This document shows, piece after piece, positions 23,667 through 37,800 of a stretch of 64,000 bases of DNA (its first letter is position 1; each line of letters opens with the position of its first letter). Position numbers and translations under genes: made by a program. Origin of the DNA: Antedon mediterranea (taxonomy: Eukaryota; Echinodermata; Crinoidea; Comatulida; Antedonidae); the NCBI RefSeq assembly GCF_964355755.1, contig NC_092670.1, positions 37,373,795 through 37,437,794 on the forward strand. Direction: 5' to 3'. Under the pieces are notes generated by a model that saw only the letters and a list, made by a program, of their open reading frames with translations, did not search any database and had not been told where the DNA came from.

Positions 23667-24485
23667 ATGAAGCCAGCAACAAGTCTTCAACAAGCTCGAA
23701 ATAAATTGGTTAGATTTCCTATTGCATTGTCTCAATGTTCGCAGCAGGTAGGTGATGAGAGGTTACCAATAGTTGTCTGTTTATTCTACAACCAGCATAC
23801 CGTCAACTCTTTCAAACAGGGCTCCTCAGTCAAATTCATTCGTTGATAATTGTATTCTTTAAAACATACTCTTGTGCAATCAACTCCAAAAAAAAACAAC
23901 CAAATTGTGTGTCTTTTGTGCCCATCTTCATCATCTAACCTTGGAGGGGTGGTGTCCAAAAAATGTCCACTATTTTAGGCCTAAACAAGGTCTATAAGTA
24001 AGCTGTACTACAAATGTGCAATGTTAGTTAGTAATAGAACTTAATAGATATACTGTAATATTCAGCCTACAGCTCTTACATTACTTTCCTCATCATCAGT
24101 CAAGGTTGTTTTTCAGGCATCAGCATATGCAAAGTGCGTTTCTAGTAAAGACACAGTTTCCAAGAATTTGTGTGCAAATGAATTTCAAACATTTTATAAA
24201 TGTTTCCAAGCAGCAGTAAGTATAGGGCAACTATGAATACTGTGTTAAGCTCTGTCTACACTATCAAAACTAGTTTTACAAAAAAAAGTGTGATGTGCCC
24301 AAATATGGTAGTGATGTGCACGAATATGGTAGTGATGTGATATCATCATGTCCATATATGGGCACATCACATTTTTTTTTCGTAAAGTTTGATAAGTGTA
24401 TACTGTATAAATGTAACACATTCTTCATCTATTCTCTACTGAATATTACTGTATTTGTTTCCCTTGGTAGGTAAAAAGAAAATGA
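23667..24485 (+). CDS. NDUFAF8: NDUFAF8, mitochondrial complex I assembly factor (twin CX9C)
   Basis: Three tiny coding exons, 23667-23747, 24117-24215 and 24471-24485, join in phase to 64 residues. The protein carries two exact CX9C motifs, CSQQASAYAKC and CANEFQTFYKC, the coiled-coil-helix-coiled-coil-helix fold of Mia40-imported intermembrane-space and matrix proteins. The order and spacing of the second half (KNLCANEFQTFYKCFQAAVK) match NDUFAF8 (C17orf89), which stabilises NDUFAF5 during complex I assembly. The last exon encodes only VKRK and the stop. The start ATG is followed by a basic, mitochondrion-compatible N-terminus. A family A MITE lies in intron 2. Another small twin-CX9C protein is the only serious alternative. 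Confidence 0.88.
24246..24400. mobile_element. Family A MITE in NDUFAF8 intron 2
   Basis: Begins AGCTCTGTCTACAC after TTA and ends in GTTTGATAAGTGTATAC. The interior AATATGGTAGTGATGTG block is duplicated. The right end is decayed. Confidence 0.75.
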
Positions 24486-26889
24486 ATTTACCCATATGCA
24501 GCAGTGATATATGTTGTGCTCAGGAGTGACAGTGATATCAATAATAACATACATTTTACTTGGCAAGGACATATTAAACTATATGGATAGGAACCATATA
24601 GGAACACAAAGGCCGATCTTTCTCCCGATAATCTCCTTCCTCCTGCGAAAGTTGCAATTTCTCCAGATTGTTAATGTTGATTGGATATACTGTACAACCA
24701 TGGTACAACAAAAACACCTGATAATGCTACTACTAGGCCGAAGGGTGTAAAATGTGTCGCCATAAGAATCAGTGCACATCAGCATATGCCACATTGCCTG
24801 GCAAACCCACTATTTACAATGAATGCGGATGCCAGATATTTAATAGCACCCTCTGTGGTTTATAAAGTCTTGGATTTTTATTCTTAATCAAAAATCATTA
24901 TTGAATTATTATAAAACAAAAGTACACATAAAGAGTTACTTTTCACCAATTAGTGCATGTTTTTTATTTACATTGTTAAAAATCTTTTTTTTTTTCAAAA
25001 AACAAATTTCTTATCATTTTTCATCATACAAAAATAGCATACATTTCCTGTTATTAAAAACAAATACTACGTACATTAGCAACTAAACAAAGAAAACATC
25101 AAATGAACAACTATTTGAGGTTTTCAATGCTTAAAGGAATTGCTCCAGCAATAAATAAATTAATCCACAAAAAGCTGTTAATACGTATTCTTATTTTGAT
25201 CATGCTGTGGCTGTTTAAATTACTTTTACCGGAACTAGCCAATAAACAACATTATTTACCTAAACCTCTGTTGTGAGGTAAACTTTCACAACATCATAAG
25301 TTTTGATAATTTTTTTTAATCAACATTGATGCTTCAACTGTGACAAATTGTAATGGAATATTGTTGATGTTTCATTATCTCTCAAAAATGCAAAAACAAT
25401 TCATATAAACCGTATTCCAAAAAGAAAAGCTTTTCTGCTGTTGGATAAGTTGTACTAGTTGTTGGAAATGAACAAGCTTACTCACAAACAACATATCTAA
25501 TTAAGAATTATAATATTTTAACTGGATAAGTCAATTTGCACAAGCTATGTTTACATATTCTCTTTTACTGAAGTTAAATTGCAGTCTATTGCATTGTGGT
25601 TAAACTTGTTCTGGTTCAAACACAAAAACACACCAATTATTCATCTTAATCATCCAATCTGGTGGGAAGATACTTGTAACTTGAATATGATCAGCTTAAC
25701 TCAAGTGTAATGTGTGAACACAGCATTAGGAAGTGTTGGATTTTTACCTCTATTTCAAAAGAAACGGCATAACTACCAACAAAATTGAAGAGGGTCAACA
25801 ATATTTCAGCATATTAATTTCAAAATGTTGTTTCCCACAATGTCATGTCCATCAATGCGATTTTTTATCACGATATATATACATACAAAAAATATATGTT
25901 TTTTTTTATAATATCAATACCAGTAATGACAAATACACACATTTTTAATTAAAGCATACATGGTAAATAAAAGGAAGGAATTTAGTGTGAATCCACCTTT
26001 ATATTTTTGGAAGCTGAGTTTGATATGATTGTAAATTGTTTACAAAATTGAAGAAAAAAATTATACACCGCACAAATATACAATCAACCTGTAATTAAAT
26101 AATAAATATGTATTAACAAATTTACTATATATAAATTACATCTTTTGTCAACAAGCAAAACCATCAGAGCAATTCTATTCATGATTTTATTTAAAAAATA
26201 GCAAATACCAAATTGTATGCAAAACCTTTACTATTGCATATTTATAAACATTTTACAAGCCATGAGCGTTAACTGGCTAAAACCCAGGGGTTCAGGATCT
26301 TACAGAGGCCCATGAGCAGAGCAGAGAAAATACATTGGAAAAAAAAAGGCTGAAAAATCGAAGGCCTCCAGCTTACAGGGCCACTTAGGGTCTATGAATC
26401 GAACCTCTGTTTTACACCACTGACCATACTCATTACCTCCTCAATAACGCCCATACTGTAGAATCTCTTCCACCAAAGCCCCCACCACCACCTTAGTCCT
26501 CTCAGAATCCTCTTCACCTCAGTCCCCCTCAAAAAACACCCAATAATAATCGAATAGAGGTGGGAGTGTTTAGATCTGGCTTGTAGCTTAGCTCGCACCA
26601 AAAAAGTCGGTGAAGACTTTGGTGGGAAATAAACTTAAATTTAATTATTTACAATTTATATAAATGATTTTTATTTGTAAATTGCAGTTGATAATTACTG
26701 ATTTGAAATACAGGTAGTATACTGATACAGACAAGAATACTGTACTTTTACTAATTAAAACAAAACTAAAAAAACATTAAAGCACTCTCCCTAATTAATT
26801 AATTAATTAATTAGAGACTGATCAGTTAAGGGTCAAACAGTTCACATTGTAAAGCTTGATCACATAATAAATATATGTTTATCCAAAGG

Positions 26890-27180
26890 CAAAAATTATG
26901 CTGTGGGTGTCAGTGACTGGATCTCAATGGAGATACAAAATAAAAGCGTAAAGCTAAATCAAAACGAGAAGTAAAACAGCCAGAAAAGTTAGCAGAGCTT
27001 TCGGGCAACACTAGCCCTTCATCAGTGCAAATGATATGTATATATAAAAGGCATATTACTGAAAGATTACGATGCTGTGGGTATCAGTGGCTGGAGCCCA
27101 ATGGAGATACAAATAAAACAACCAGAAAGCTAAATCAAAAAACAGCTAGGAATAAATACAGTAGCCCTTCCTCAGTGTAA
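26890..27180. repeat. Dispersed repeat, two tandem fragments
   Basis: GCTGTGGGTGTCAGTGACTG followed by CAATGGAGATACAAA occurs at about 26898-26940 and again, slightly changed, at 27071-27114. A further block, AAAACAGCCAGAAAA plus GCAGAGCTTTCGGGCAACA, occurs at 26972-27010 and recurs at 39131-39169 in an MBOAT1/2 intron. Confidence 0.65.
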
Positions 27181-27773
27181 TATAAATGTTATACTTATAG
27201 TATATGGTTAAACAATTCATATTACTACTACTCTATAAAGGCCTTGAAGAAGCATGTCACTAACAATTATGATACCCTAAAAAGCTATTATTTTTAACAA
27301 AACATGAATGAAAGAATCTAAAAATAGACTTACATACACACATACAGAATCTAAAAACAAACAAACTATAATCATCTTCCTATTAATATAAATCATAATT
27401 GATAAATAAAAAATATACATATCATTGCATCAATCGCATTGGACACTAAAATCTGTGACATCATCATGCATTCAGAATCTAATTTTAAAGTCTTAATAAA
27501 ATTCTTCATTATCTTAGACGATGTCTTGATCTTAGTTCCTTAACTCCTCTCTCAATTTATTAACAGCTCCCTAATTCTTATTATCAAATACTAACTGTAT
27601 ATTACATTATATTTCTATACCAAAAAAGATAAAAAACTTGAAACATATGGTTCCAAAAAAACCGAACGTGCTATGAAAGTTGTTAAAACTCAAAAGGCCT
27701 AAAATAATATAGTGTGGCTGGTGAGATTAGACCGCTGGACATCTTACTTTTACCTAATATAGAATTACAGTTT

Positions 27774-27970
27774 GGGAATCCCCACCGGAAAGCAATACAC
27801 TGGGAATCCCCACCGGAAAGCAATACACTGGGAATCCCCACAGGAAAGCAATACACTGGGAATCCCCACAGGAAAGCAATACACTGGGAATCCACACAGG
27901 AAAGCAATACATTGGGAATCCCCACCAGAAAGCAATACACTGGGAATTCCCACAGGAAAGCAATACACTT
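27774..27970. repeat. 28-bp minisatellite, seven copies
   Basis: Unit GGGAATCCCCACMGGAAAGC plus AATACACT, period 28 bp, few differences between copies. It is open on both strands in several frames, giving fake proteins such as WGFPVYCF repeats. The copy at 27883 reads CCACACAGG and the last GGAATTCCC. Confidence 0.93.
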
Positions 27971-28661
27971 TTTTACAAAATAATGATCTTCACTTCAAAT
28001 TCAATGTAAATAAATTAAATGTAGGATGCCTGCTGCATATCAAGCAGAAGATGCCAGGTCGAATCTCAGTTATGGAAGCTTTTTCTAATTCTTACAGAAT
28101 AATTTCCTCATCTAAACTCATTGTTTGCTTAGATCCAGAATGTCAGTTGGTGGTTCTCTATGCCTGTCAAATGTGTACAGAGTGAAATCACAATGACATC
28201 TTTAACATTCCCTGGTGGTTACGCATAACACTAGTAGCTTTTAAGATTTCAGATACTGTATTACAGGGCAAAAACAAACAATGGAATGCTAATGAATGTG
28301 TAAAAAACATTCTTAAAATTAAAATTAATTAATACTATGTTTTTCTGTGTAACATATAAAACAAAATAAGTTGCGATGGTGCTGACGTGGTGACAAACAT
28401 TGTACAAGGTGAATTAGTGATTAATTATTGTAATAAATAATCACACACAAGCTAACTAAAATAAACACAAGTGGATCTTGTCTTCAAAATTAAAGGTCAT
28501 AGGTCATATATTAGGTAATAAAAAAGTAGCAATAGGTTCAGTTTACTTTCTGTAAAACAATTGCAATTTAAATTTTCAACTTCAAAGTTAAGTTTTTTGA
28601 CACATTCTGTGGGGAAGTGTGGAAAGAAGTGTTAGTACATTATTTTAATACCAAGACATGT

Positions 28662-28667
28662 TTTATT
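28662..28667 (-). promoter_or_regulatory. Candidate poly(A) signal of MBOAT1/2
   Basis: AATAAA on the minus strand about 170 nt downstream of the stop codon at 28838. It is the nearest canonical hexamer seen. Confidence 0.4.
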
Positions 28668-28837
28668 TTCTCACTCGAATTCTAAAACCATTCAACATGA
28701 CAAAAATCAATCGGAACTGGTCCCAAAGATGACATTTCTGCCCTTTCACCAAAAACTGATCATTTTGCATTATAACAATAACCTTCCTACGAGAAGATTT
28801 AAAAACAATTTTTCATAGATATCATGATTAGCGCCCT

Positions 28838-31800
28838 CTACCTATGTTTCTTATCTTCACCGTTGACCGCTAGTTTCATCATATCACTGGCAACATGTGT
28901 GTGAGCAGAACCGTTGAGTGCATTCGTGTTGTGATTTTTCTCTAGCTTCTCCTCAGTCACCTTTGTTCTTCGCTTTGGTGTGGGTAATACTACAATGACC
29001 ATTAATGCGGCAATATGTAAAAACCAGTACATTGAACTGAAAAACAGATAAAATATTCAATTAAGCTCTGTCTACACTATCACACTAATGTGTTAGTGGT
29101 ATGCCTAAATATAGTAGTTATATGACATCATCGTGCCCACATATGGTCACATCAAGTTTGATAGTGTAGAAAGAGCTAAAAAAAAAAGCAGGTATGCTTA
29201 TTTAAAATGCAAAAATACAGTAAGATTTTTTATTAGTGAAAAAATGTATATAATTTTGTCAGTAATTATACCATATCCCACAGTTGATGATAGAAATTGA
29301 TTGATTGTAGAAATAACTTTAAATGAAATTCTTAAAGACACTATTAAATTAACTAGTCAACCAGATGACATTAGAGAGGTTTCGCAATCTTACGAATACG
29401 ATAACGAAAACGGATACGTCACGCACACGTATTCGTTTTTTCGTAAGCCAGTAAAAATCTGTTTCGCATGGCAACGAAATATTGAGGCGCGTCCAAAATA
29501 TGACTGCGGTAAATTTGAGCGAAGCGCAGGTACGTGTTGCTTGGTGCTTGGCTGCCTAGGCCTAGCGTAACATCAAAGCGAGTGAGGACTTTAAAAACTG
29601 CTATTTATCAAAATTGACTTGGCATTTAGTAAATTACTTTAGTAAATTAATTTCAATAAATCTATAATTATATAATAATCATGAATCATTCCTGATTCAA
29701 ATGCAAAATGTGCAAAAATAGATCAAAAACTATACTCGTTTTGTAGTTAGGAATATGAATGGTGATATTCGTCAACACGAATACGCTTTACGAATATGAA
29801 ATGGGGATCAGCTCAAAAGTTTCACAAATGTATGACGTATCCGTTTTCGTTATCGTATTCGTAAGGTTGCGAAACCTCCCTATTAACGTTTTGCGAACAA
29901 GGGCTTCTCAAAAATCTGTTAAAAGTTATTAATTAGTATATAAAAATAACCTCAAACATTGTGAATGGCAATAAAATTATTCATTCTTGTCCATATGACC
30001 ATTGTATAAAGTTGTCTACTGTATCGAACTAGTTTGACAAAAAGGTGTGAAGTGCCCAAATATGGTAGTGATATCATCATCATGTCTATATATGGGCACA
30101 TCACATTTTTTTGTCACATAAGTTTGATAGTGTAGACAAGGCTTAAAAGTGCATTCTCGCTTTGATATACTCGACATGCTGCAAATGCAAGCGTAGAGAT
30201 GAATAGCTGCAAACTGGCTTATCTGATTGGCCGACAGCAGCTTTGCGAACTAAGAATAAAGTACTTACTTAAAGTAATCTATTGTAGGTTGTAACCTAAG
30301 GAAGGTGAATGGTGCAATGAAATAAGCAAGCGTAAGATGGGTAAAAAACCATGTTATGACGTCATAAAACTGCTTCATCCTCACAGACTTCAAAAAGTAT
30401 GGACGAACTGAATATCGAACCTGCAAAATAAGAATATTTTTATGTTTTAAATTCATATTTGAGTACAAAAAATTAATAATTATAAAATATTAATAATAAC
30501 ATACCACCTGCAAGACACTTATTTTTATGCTAAATATGGTTTATTGCAAATAGAGTGAGCGATTCATTATGGGAAGGAATTGGGAGCAATTCCGTCCTCC
30601 CATCATGCATCGCTCACGCTATTTGCCAGCCTAAATTTATTAGCCTGTGAATAAATAGGCCTACATTCACTTTTCAAGACAATCCCTGAATTGAATGATT
30701 TATAAAGATAATCCCTTACAGTTCATCATCAGATTGTCACTATATAAGATGCAGGTACTATAAATATTGATATATACTTATTTTCCAACATTATAGTAAC
30801 GCTTAAAACATTGAAATTATTTACAGTATTTTTAATAAACATTTATCTATTATTTGATTCAACGATTTAAACATAAATAAAACTTTTTAAGATGATCCCT
30901 GGATCATTAATGTGGGGTTTCCCATTTTGTTGAAATTGAATAGAGTTTACTTTAAGTATTGTCATTTTTCTAAGGTAAGCCTTGGGCCTAAAAATATAGT
31001 GTCAGCAGCACTTCTCCGCCCTTAAGTAATGCTATTGGTAATTTTAACCTTTCATTATGATGGCTGAAAACATGTGGCTCTCATATATAAATAAACCATG
31101 TTTTCAGACACTACATTACTATTGGGTACAAACAGCAGTTGGTCTGCAAAGAATTATCTCTTAAATTGTGAAAGGTGTATATATATTCCAAGAAAATTCG
31201 ATAAATTTAATAAAAAAAAAAAGTGTTTAAAAAGTAGGCTACAATCATTTTGCCAATTGCTAACACACTATGAGAGTGTCATTTCTGGCTAACTAAAGGT
31301 GCCATTTATGAATTTTCATGCAAGAGTACCATTTCCGGCAATGGGGGGCTTGGTGTGTGATTCATTCTATCTGCCACTTCGGCCCACACTGTTGGGAACC
31401 TCTGAATTATTATCAAAGGTACAAATGAGCTCTGTTAAAATTACTCTGGTATTAATTTAATTCATTAATTAATTCAATACAGAATCTACAGTAAACTTTA
31501 CCTCTTCAAACCAATATTCTATACGGTGACAGAAAGATACAGTTAGATCTATAGAAGCCAATCATGACTCACCTTTGACCCTGCAGCACTGAAGAAGGCA
31601 GCAGATAGGAATGTAATAAAATAGCCAGGATAGAAGCCATGCCAGAGCGCTGACAAGATAAAGGTGAAGAGACGCTTTTGAAAGGGAACTCGGTCATAAC
31701 AGCAATGGCGTAACCATATTGAACCAGTAATGTTCCAGTTTTCAATTAGTGTCTTCAAACTAGTTGCAGTCTGCAAAAACGTGAGAAAAATATTTTAAAT

Positions 31801-34800
31801 TTTTAAACGGATTCTACTTTAAAGCTCTGTCTACACTATCAAACTTTATGTGACAAAAAATGTGATGTGCCCATATATGGACATGATGATGTCATGTCAC
31901 TACCATATTTAAGCATATCACTACCAAATTTGTGCACATTTTGTTGTCACTTAAAGTTTGATGGTGTAGACAGAGCTTAAGTGTGCAGTTTTTAATGTTA
32001 TGTCAGTTTGGGCAACCCAAAATTAATAGTAAGACTGCTCACAGGCTTCATTTAATATATTTGTTTCAACAAAAAAGCCTGGGGCTTCTAAATAGTCGAT
32101 GAAGTTCTATAGCTCGTAGCCAAAAGTCCCAGCTTAAATATATAACATTATATACAGTACAATGGGCTCAAATTCATAATAAAACTAATGAGAAACAAAA
32201 ATAAATCAACTATATCTGCATATCAAGTAGAAGGTTCCGGGTTCAAATATCTCTCACAGATTTCCTCATCTTATCGTTTCAAATTAATTAATTAAATTTC
32301 AGTATATCACCAGGCGGTTTAGAATTAATCTTCTATGCCTATTGTGTTCATATATACAGCAAAACTAAAAAAAGTATATTTACTTCAAACTCAACGATCT
32401 TGACGTTTGATATACCGTCCCATACTGCTCGTCCCTTTTTATCGTAACCAGAGAAACCTATTCCAGCTGCGTTGTTAATGGCATCAGCTGAAAAGACAAC
32501 ATAACTATTATTATTATTGTGTTATTTAATTTAATTCATTGCAACTCTATTTAGAATCAAGCTTTTGAAAAACACTATTTGTCAGGGCTTATGAGATACA
32601 TATATATTATAATAAAACATTTTTATGAAGAACTGGATTTAAAGAAAATAAAAAAATCAAAATCATTAGTTATTACTCACCAAATACCCAACCAAGAAAA
32701 TATTTAGACTTTGCAATTTCGATTGAAAGTAATAAATAGCCAATCTTGTATAAGAATGAACTATTATTCATGTGGACAGGATCTGTACAAAAAAAAAAAC
32801 AAGTTTACAAATTAATACAGTTTCTATAACTTTTACAATCTTTTTAGACATTTTTCAAACCTCATAGTTTACACATTTTTGCTATGTAAAGCTCTGTCTA
32901 CATTATCATAGTGTGACAAAAAATTGTGATTTGCCCAAATATGGTAGTGATATGCCCAAATATGGTACTGATATGACATCATCGTATCCATATATGGGCA
33001 CATCACATAAAGTTTGATAGTGTAGATAGAGCTTAACATCCTTGTCAAATGCAGGAAATAGAAAAAACTTGATGTATTTTGATGGAAAACATTTTTTTTT
33101 TTTTTAAACTAAATGTGATTTTAGCACAATCAATGGTTGATGTATGTATTTCTTGTATACTTTAATTTTAGTTTTTAATATTTAGGCAAATTGGTAATGA
33201 TAACCATGAGCGAATTCATTTACTATCCTCCCTTAAAGGTGGCAATCCCGTTGAAAATACAAACATACACAAGATTTAATATAATTTTAAAACAGAAAAA
33301 AGAACTACCATTACAAAGCAGATTCGGATTGCATTTTCATGTTGATCTTTTAAATTAAATGTTAGCGCATTGATTGGCTAACAAATAATACTCTAACAAA
33401 CCACACAGAAGTTTTTTTTTTTAATTCAGTCTAGATAGAGATGACTTCCTTCCCATGATGATTATATCTCAATATCACCAACTGACCTTATCATTGTGAA
33501 TATGACAGAAATGTTTCTAAATACACATTTGCCATTTGTTAGTGAACAGAAAATATATACAGTACATTTTCTATTTTAAAGGTAAACGTAATTATATGCA
33601 AGTTTGTTTGTTGAGTATTTACTTAAGCTCTGTCCACACTGTCACATTTATGTGACAACAAAATACAATGTGCCCATATATGGACATGATTATGTCATAT
33701 AACTACCATATTTGGGCATATCACTACCAAGTACCATATTTGACTACATCACACTTTTTTTGTCAAACTAGTTTGATATGATACAGTAGTGTAGACAGAG
33801 CTTTAGATTTCCATAAAGTAAAATACAATATTTGAAGTAGAAGAGTTCCCAAACTGTCCTTGCTAAACACTTGAATTGATCAAATTACTGTACTAATTAC
33901 AGTTTCAATTCAATAGAAACACATGTGCCAATAAAATAACAGCTAAACAAATTTAGCTGGTAGAAAACTTGTATGAACTGGCAATTTTTAAATCAGTAGT
34001 AGGATTTTGAAATAGGGAGGGGGATGGGATGTTGGAACAGCACCTAATGCTAAACTTTGAACTTAAACTAATATTCTGTCATTTTCTGGCAGGGGGTTGT
34101 GAGAAGAGAGGGCTCCACCTACATGTATATCTTGTATAGCTGGTAGTAAACTTGTATGAACTGGCAATTTCTGAATCAGTAGCAAGCAGGTAAAGGATTT
34201 GGCAGTAGGGAGGGGATAGGGCTGTTGGAACAGCACCTAATGCTGAACTTTGAACTTAAACTAATGTTCTGTCTTTTGCTGGCAGAAGAGGGGGGGGGGG
34301 GGTGGAGGTGGAGAAGAGAGGGCTTTCATCCAAGTATAACAATTATTTTTTTACATTTCATGTAATTGTAAGACAAAGTGTCTTTAAAATAACAATATTA
34401 AATTCACTTACCCACATTTCCCCAAATGGGAATCTTTGGAACTAATACCACAAGGACTAGAGCAGACAAAACAGTTATAAATAGCTTGCTAATTACTGCC
34501 CACTGAAAGATGAAAATAAAAAAACAATAAATCAGTTTGAACAAATGTTATATTAAATTGAACTCAGTTGGTAGAAAATGGTTTGCTAATTACAGCCCAC
34601 AGAAAAGAGATGGGAAAAAAACACAATAAATTTGATGAATTTCTATTAAATTGAACTTTTAGTTGGTAGTTAGGATTATAGAAGAATTAGTTTGATTAAT
34701 TCCTGCATTCTAGGAAGAATAAGCAGAATCCTTGAGTTGGATACCATTTGGGGTTGACTGAATATTGAACGTAAAAAGCTGAATTTAATTGCAGTATAAT

Positions 34801-37800
34801 ATTTTCCAATTGAATACTGAATATACTGTATACATACGATTGAATTAAAGATGTATTTTCCCATAATTTTTTTAACATTTTTTTTTAATATGCCATTTTA
34901 ATGTCACATAATAGTTATCCACATTGACCACAAATTGGATCGAAAAAAAATGTATTTACCCCAAAAAACTGTAATTTAAAGCAAAAATAGTCAATGGGGT
35001 TTTGGTTTAATTTTTGTCATTTTATAAGTAAAAACATTATTTTTTTCTATTTTTTTCTATGGAAGTGATTATCTTTATTAAAATTACAAAATAACCTATT
35101 AAAAGTCTGATTTAATTTTTCATGTTTATGGAGGACAATACATCTTTAAACTTAAAATTAATAATAATTTTAATTTGTCTTCATGCAGTGTTCACATAGA
35201 AGATCATGTTAGCAAAGATCAAATTAAATTTTGAATGTGAACTTAGATAATATGTAGAACATTTATAAATCATGTACTCATTTGTACACCCACAATGTAC
35301 ACTGGAGATAACAGCAGCAGCTGCTTTTAAATTATTCACAACATTTATAATTACACTTAGATGAAAATCAGAAAAAAAAATTATTATTTACTCTACAAAT
35401 AGATATATCTCTTTTGTATGCAAGGCACTAAACAAACAACCAGTTCGTAGTACATTCTGTGCAGATAGCTGGAGACACAGTACAAACAATGCATATTGAC
35501 TTGGATAAATCATTGTCATTTACATAAAATTGAGGATCTGTAAAATCTAGTTTCAGGTCATACACTTGTATGTTATGAATATCAGGTTATTAAAAACATT
35601 GTAACAATAACATGCTTCTTTATTACATCATTCTAAAGCTCTGTCTATAGATACTATCAAACTCAATATGTGATGTGCCCATATATGCCAATGGTGATGT
35701 CATATCACTACCATATTTGGACACATCACACTTTTTTTGTCAAACTAGTTTGATATTGTACACAGAGCCTTAAAACAGTGGGGGTCCCAGGATTTCCCTA
35801 ACAAAGCACTGTATCTACAGTACATGCAACATGAGAAACAAACAAAAATTTAAATTTCCTGCGTTGCACGCAACTCAAGCTTTAGGGTTTCCTTAAAATA
35901 GGAGTGTCCCAAAAGAGTGTTTTTACTATTAAACCAGCAAGACATGGCCGAGTACCTACTGTAGTACTGTACTGTATATAGCAGTGTACATTCTATCAAA
36001 GACACTGTGTTCTTAAATATTGAGTTTGTTCTAAACTGCTTACCCTGGTTTGCTTACCATGCAATGTATATCAATTATCTATATTGAATATAAATAAATA
36101 ATTAAAAAAAAAATGCTACTGATATTAAATCAAAAATCATAATGTTAATGTACAATGACTGTATATTAATTACAGCTACTTGACTCATACACGTACAGTA
36201 GTATCAATACATTATAATTTGCTATACATATTAATTACAGTTACTGACTGCCTGTCTACTGCAGTGTAATTTACTTTTTTCTTCTAATATATTGTATTGT
36301 TATGCTGGCTTTATTGTAATATCATCATACAGTAATATCATCATACAGTAATATCATCATACAGTAATATCATCATACAGTAATATCATCATACAGTAAT
36401 ATCATCATACAGTAATATCATACAGTAATATCATCATACAGTAATATCATCATACAGTAATATCATCATACAGTAATATCATCATACAGTAATATCATCA
36501 TACAGTAATATCATCATACAGTAATATCAGGCCTTGTCTTTTAAGGCGAGCGAGATTGATCACTCATCCCTGAATGTATTGAGGATTGCAATTTGAACCA
36601 CACCTACAATTTTGAAAAGACAAGGCCTGTAATATGGACAAAAAAACTATCTGATGGAATAAAAAAATAAATAAAAAAACCAAGCTACGTATAAACACGC
36701 AGGATTTAGTAATATAATGTAATTTAAGATTAATAGAAGAAGTTCCTTTTATGTTAATTTGTCTTTTCTAGAAATCTCAGAACCAAATACATCTTGAAGA
36801 GTTATTGTTTAACTTCCTTATAAAGTTAAGCTCAAACTATTAATTAATAATAAAAACATCACACAAGAGGTAGCAAATTTCATTTTTATGGCCCACGAAA
36901 AAAGTATTATGCAGCACATGTAGATTAATTAGCTCTTTAGTTGTAAAAATATAAGGACCTGAGGCTGTATGTTCGAATAAAATCCCTGAAAAGGGAATTG
37001 AAATAATAAGTCCTCCATTCTCCACAAACAACAAACTAATTTTAACCATTTGTAATAACTAATTATGATTCTCTGTATTACTAAATGTATTGATATTTTT
37101 CTATTTTAATGTTTTGATGTTTTTGTGTACTTTTTATACTAATTTGATGTATAATGCAATACTTTTTCAGCTTCTGCTGCTTTTTGTATATTGTTTTTTT
37201 ATACCGAAATAAATAAATAAAAGAATAGACAGGTTGTTCCCACCTGTAGTAGAATAAGCAACAGACAAGGGACAACTGATTCAGTGAAGCGATTTAAGCC
37301 AAATCCAAAAGAACAATCTGAACAACAATCGCATGGCAGCTTCATTTGTAATACAATCAATGGTGATAGGAATGAATTGCATGTGACATTGTAATAGATA
37401 ATCATACCATAAAATAAACCACAAAGTTCGTTCACACAATCAACAATGTCAGGGCACATCATGCATGATCAACTTTTAAAATATTTTGTGTGTAAATGCG
37501 GGGTAAAAACAAATGTACTATGCAAGTATATTAACAATTTTGTATGACCTAAACATAATAAACCACAAAGAAGTGGGTTCACACAATCAACAATGTCTGG
37601 GGATCATGCATGATCAATTAAAACATGTTTTGTGTGTAAATGTGGAGTAAAAAAAAAGTATATTAACAATTGTTTTAATAAACTAAACGTCAATTGATTG
37701 TAAAGGTCTGTCTACAATATCAAACAGTTTGAAACTAGTTTGACAATCTATGATTAAATGTTAAGTTACACACAGCACTTTATCTTGTTTTATTTAGCAC

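Larger units (their letters stand above)
24486..28837. other. Gene-poor region between NDUFAF8 and MBOAT1/2
   Basis: AT-rich sequence without a supportable exon. It should include the 3' UTRs of the convergent NDUFAF8 (+) and MBOAT1/2 (-). It holds a dispersed repeat (26890-27180), a 28-bp minisatellite (27774-27970) and an (AATT)n tract near 26796. The likely MBOAT1/2 poly(A) signal is at 28662-28667. Confidence 0.5.

Noticed and set aside
27683-28185. Overlapping ORFs on both strands with GFPVYCF or NPHRKAIHW repeats
   Set aside because: All are readings of the 28-bp minisatellite, with no conserved flanking sequence.
29301-29570. 89-codon ORF
   Set aside because: It overlaps the inverted repeat of the 29376-29878 element and has no family resemblance.
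37199-37462. 87-codon Cys-rich minus-strand ORF, considered as an MBOAT1/2 exon
   Set aside because: It has no similarity to the family, and exons 38898-39075 and 34412-34502 join in phase without it.
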